Shown piece by piece: positions 19,801-20,899 of a stretch of DNA of 20,899 bases (the stretch's first letter is position 1; the number at the start of each line of letters is the position of its first letter). A program made the translations under genes and the position numbers. This stretch comes from Beroe ovata (Eukaryota; Ctenophora; Nuda; Beroida; Beroidae), in NCBI GenBank assembly GCA_946803715.1, contig CAMPET010000039.1, positions 370,301-391,199 of the forward strand. The letters run 5' to 3'. The notes beneath the pieces are model-generated. The model was given only the letters and a program-made list of their open reading frames with translations. It searched no databases and was not told the origin of the DNA.

Positions 19801-20831
19801 TCCTGGATGATAGGATAGACATTAGAATTGACAATTCCTTCAAAAATGAGTTTATTGACAAGGAGAACCATTGCTTATTAATATTTGAGAAGTGAAGTAA
19901 TTCCTATTTAAATTACACTGAATTTTCTACTTTAATTTCTCTGAAATAACCTCGAGAAGAGATCGAAGTTGGCAGCCAGCCCAGCGAATATATACGGATA
20001 GTAGGTCAGGGTACCGATATCGAGACTATGTAGAGACATTACTTCTCTCCGTGGTGTCAAACCGAAACCTGTGATAGATCATGTCCATCGTCCAATTAAC
20101 ATCGTCCAATTAACATCGTCCAATTAACACAATGGGATAAACAGTTATTGGATTGAAAAATAGTCCACACTTATAAATCGAGGACAATATTATGTTCCTC
20201 ATATAATAAGCGTTAATTATACAGGCCCTGTATTTCAGGGTGTCAAAGAGCTCTATAAACACCTGTGTACTGAGCATTTCCGTCCAGATAGAACGTGTAA
20301 CCACCAGTAACAGTCCCATGCCACGAGAAACACACGTGATACCATACGATGTTGGGTTGAAGTAGGGATATTGTCTTGGTACGGATACCAGCCAGTTCTA
20401 CACCAATACTCGACTGTGTTATCAATAACCTAGGTGAATCATCTGTTTGGGAATCCGGGAGATTTGTTGAAAAAATCATCACTTTGGATGTGATCCAGTT
20501 AGTGATCAAAACATTGAGTTACATGGGATACTATATACGCTCCATTGATATGACTCAATGAATACGGTATAGAATATTCGAGCTAGATATTATATACCCA
20601 GTGAGACTCACTTGAAAATATTCAAACCCCTATCACCCCCTCCCTCCTGAGTAGATGACAGTGTCACGAAGGGGGAATTCTTGTCGATATGTACAGGTAG
20701 ATGCTTCACCCACCCACACAGTGTCAGCTGGTCCAGCAGTCTGGAGGGTGGGGACACGGGGACAGAGTACTGGACGGGAGCCAGGACAGGGAACGAGGTG
20801 TACGTGAAGTTGTATGAGTAGTGGCACACAC
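10123..20831 (-). CDS. Adhesion G-protein-coupled receptor, 5'-truncated, 33 exons
   Basis: Exons (minus strand, transcript order): 20831-20637, 20442-20263, 20068-19951, 19802-19657, 19446-19233, 19018-18918, 18791-18691, 18521-18329, 18098-17992, 17812-17710, 17185-17036, 16525-16485, 16382-16280, 16177-16064, 15960-15819, 15725-15644, 15596-15564, 15412-15194, 14972-14856, 14752-14663, 14519-14397, 14259-14112, 13910-13813, 13597-13494, 13197-13080, 12907-12760, 12644-12569, 12404-12276, 11854-11807, 11247-11180, 10995-10910, 10805-10602, 10509-10123. Splice phases agree at every junction and yield 1427 residues without a stop. The order is pentraxin-like, FN3 x3, unknown linker, HRM, GAIN/GPS, 7TM, tail. 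The protein should sit in the plasma membrane with a large extracellular region cut at the GPS. The signal peptide and any earlier domains lie right of the window. Weakest junctions: the first donor (20637), the 15644/15596 pair and the 12276 donor. Confidence 0.93.
11007..11102. repeat. Cluster of seven CACGTG palindromes in a receptor intron
   Basis: CACGTG occurs at 11007, 11021, 11032, 11043, 11054, 11083 and 11097. The middle copies are 11 bp apart within an imperfect tandem unit (ACCACGTGATT). The whole cluster lies in the intron between the exons encoding TM6 and TM7 (10996-11179). It may be a plain minisatellite or an intronic bHLH-factor-binding element. Confidence 0.85.
11248..11806. 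other. Receptor intron, 559 bp
   Basis: Intron between the 48-nt micro-exon and the TM6 exon. I see no additional exon: the open frames at 11408-11611 (minus) and in the neighbouring 11758-12069 region show no receptor features. AT-rich, no marked repeats. Confidence 0.65.
11855..12275. other. Receptor intron, 421 bp
   Basis: Intron between the TM5 exon and the micro-exon. Opposed open frames cross it, but the minus-strand one only joins usefully from 11854 onward (GDTLSASIQHVYNKKR). No other exon is supported. Confidence 0.6.
13813..15596 (-). other. Receptor: GAIN domain with GPS autoproteolysis motif
   Basis: Exons from 15596 to 13813. The helical subdomain is in 15412-15194 (VLVSEELSQLTAQPLS...MTSQLTRQIVE...VAENLAEVMANIQ), and the beta subdomain follows (VSDVESYSLQVESPDG; ISAEIPRDLLKPGDNLL; IPILTLSLSNGT). 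The GPS reads CVYWDTEGRVWSTQG, then VVCRSNHLTSFSALL. The HLT cleavage triad is encoded at 13831-13839, so cleavage between L and T is expected. The canonical second and fourth GPS cysteines are absent (G-I where G-C is usual, C-R-S where C-x-C is usual). Confidence 0.93.
15564..15960 (-). other. Receptor: hormone-receptor-motif (HRM) domain
   Basis: Exons 15960-15819, 15725-15644 and 15596-15564. Reading through the joins gives EYCDS, GRGRFYWPHARIGTVTTLPC, NPHCSM and ARVRC, then NTTGELQRLLE leading into GAIN. Four cysteines, the WP pair after a glycine, the G-T-V..LPC run and the R-x-C near the end match HRM domains of adhesion and secretin receptors. The last join (TGC at 15646-15644 to AAT at 15596) uses a weak donor, gtgaca; a gtgaga 6 nt upstream is also in phase and would drop V-R-C's last residues. 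Confidence 0.75.
16064..16525 (-). other. Receptor: unassigned ~85-residue extracellular segment
   Basis: Exons 16525-16485, 16382-16280 and 16177-16064 encode about 85 residues between FN3-3 and the HRM domain. Visible pieces are LSEKNIQKIVRAMTKDLGG, then VEFTAALMVHHEKDG, then GLLWYEIAKSQRKT. The alternating pattern suggests a small alpha/beta or beta-sandwich module (SEA-like or Ig-like are possibilities), but I cannot assign it. Splice phases (1, 0, 1, 1) are consistent, so the exons belong to the gene. Confidence 0.7.
16526..17035. other. Receptor intron, 510 bp
   Basis: No exon is visible here. It contains AAGGAAA-CA-TTTCCTT (16956-16971), a short palindrome, and an imperfect inverted repeat around 16740-16765 (ACATATTATGTACCGCATAATGT). 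Confidence 0.6.
17036..18098 (-). other. Receptor: fibronectin type III-like domain 3
   Basis: Exons 18098-17992, 17812-17710 and 17185-17036, about 120 residues. The start (VILSLTTALLPKFVVQFTW) and end (VTVMGLGEYTSYEYSATLC) fit FN3 strands B and F. The middle is long and divergent, so this is the least certain of the three. The intron 17186-17709 contains a 34-nt cryptic exon candidate. Confidence 0.75.
17531..17564 (-). other. Candidate cryptic or alternative 34-nt exon in a receptor intron
   Basis: A strong acceptor (tttgtttttag) precedes CCATGTCTGATG at 17564, and a consensus donor, gtaaat, follows at 17530. The enclosed 34 nt read AMSDVIEVLKIK after the G of the upstream exon. Its length is not a multiple of three: including it shifts the next exon to a stop (TGA, 17103-17101). 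It is not needed for the full-length protein. Confidence 0.3.
18329..18791 (-). other. Receptor: fibronectin type III domain 2
   Basis: Exons 18791-18691 and 18521-18329, about 98 residues. LRVDTTTPTSLRVSW is the first half and LHPNTNYTVQVAAYTSTGLG the second, so this is a textbook FN3 split by one intron at phase 0. Confidence 0.93.
18918..19446 (-). other. Receptor: fibronectin type III domain 1
   Basis: Exons 19446-19233 and 19018-18918, about 105 residues. It opens LPPPTGLRLHLLDNTTVQAT followed by W, has KWYTISV in the middle and closes with DLNEETTYSVKVRTQSQCG, the classic FN3 pattern. Between strands there is a hydrophilic insert (GEEERSGGELRSGGEDDEDR) whose DNA contains a doubled GGAGTGGCGGGG unit. 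Confidence 0.9.
19085..19121. repeat. Short tandem repeat (AACTTAAGCTTC) in a receptor intron
   Basis: The 12-bp unit CTTAAGCTTCAA recurs with a degenerate leading copy. It contains HindIII- and AflII-like palindromes. Intronic and probably neutral. Confidence 0.7.
19657..20831 (-). other. Receptor exons 1-4 (visible): pentraxin / laminin-G-like domain
   Basis: About 212 residues. Exon 20831-20637 has LDQLTLCGWVK, the early beta-strand of pentraxins (typically 'lt.C.W.k'). Exon 20442-20263 has WYHVCFSWHG then GYTFYLDGNAQYTG, which fits the pentraxin pattern H-x-C-x-[ST]-W-x-[ST] followed by fYvdG, with G in place of the last S/T. Exons 20068-19951 and 19802-19657 give LFSRKLTESEIKLLACVSDC then LVVSWGDV, the usual pentraxin ending (sxxEIxxLaxC...nvisW). 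Vertebrate ADGRD1 and ADGRG6 also carry such a domain. The exact donor of the first exon is uncertain: a stronger gtgagt at 20611 would be out of phase with the next acceptor. Confidence 0.85.
20087..20128. repeat. 14-bp tandem repeat x3
   Basis: ATCGTCCAATTAAC occurs three times exactly in a row, in the intron between the second and third visible receptor exons. Confidence 0.95.
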
Positions 20832-20835
20832 CTGA

Positions 20836-20899
20836 GGGGGGAGAGTTGGGGGGATGGGAGAGTTGGGAGTTGGGGGGTGGGTTTGGGGGGAGGTGGGGG
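20836..20899. other. G-rich (minus-strand C-rich) tract at the right edge
   Basis: Runs of G separated by TT or A fill the plus strand. On the transcribed strand this is a long C/T tract ending in the acceptor ccccctcag before the exon at 20831, so part of it serves as the pyrimidine tract. It can also form a G-quadruplex on the plus strand. Confidence 0.75.

Noticed and set aside
20603-20636. Use of the strong gtgagt donor at 20611 for the first visible receptor exon
   Set aside because: It would leave phase 2 while the next acceptor (20442) needs phase 1; the gtgata donor at 20636 gives the right phase and a sensible join (EGG-DDSPRLL). RNA evidence could still change this.
1-20899. CRISPR arrays, bacterial operons, rRNA or tRNA genes
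   Set aside because: The intron-rich animal gene structure rules out a prokaryotic reading, and I saw no tRNA-like A/B boxes or rRNA-like blocks.

Overview
The window is animal nuclear DNA. Its coding exons are short, separated by introns of roughly 50 to 550 bp (one of about 1.8 kb) with gt...ag borders, and they assemble into animal-type proteins. All three recognisable genes lie on the minus strand, so transcription runs from the right edge to the left. The compact introns, AT-rich spacers, short dispersed repeats and an unusual adhesion-GPCR architecture suggest an early-branching invertebrate. A demosponge is my best guess, but this is inference and no sequence here proves it.

Right half (about 10.1-20.8 kb): one large adhesion-type G-protein-coupled receptor gene. 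I could join 33 exons with matching splice phases into a continuous frame of 1427 residues. The 5' end lies beyond the right edge. In protein order it encodes a pentraxin/laminin-G-like domain, three fibronectin type III domains, an unassigned segment of about 85 residues, a hormone-receptor-motif (HRM) domain, a GAIN domain with its GPS cleavage site, seven transmembrane helices, and a cytoplasmic tail of about 190 residues. One of its introns holds seven CACGTG palindromes in 96 bp.

Middle (7.0-10.1 kb): a single-exon gene for a 120-residue phosphohistidine phosphatase of the PHPT1/Janus family. It is followed to the right by about 2.4 kb without genes, carrying two copies of a ~130-bp dispersed repeat, a second short repeat pair and a G-quadruplex-prone tract.

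Left (1.6-7.0 kb): a seven-exon gene for a coiled-coil protein of about 805 residues with a 550-residue acidic, low-complexity C-terminal tail. I do not recognise the family. Exons 4 and 5 are a tandem duplication: both are 138 bp and phase 0, and the encoded segments are about 41% identical. A polyadenylation signal follows the stop codon. Further left is a CpG-rich, promoter-like stretch (745-980) with four CACGTG boxes and a CCAAT box, but no gene visible beside it, and then a (TG)n tract at the edge.

The genes share no evident pathway. The clearest oddities are the receptor's domain combination, a GPS motif that has lost two cysteines while keeping the cleavage triad, the coiled-coil exon duplication, and a 9-bp word (GTGGTGTCA) that recurs through exons and introns.
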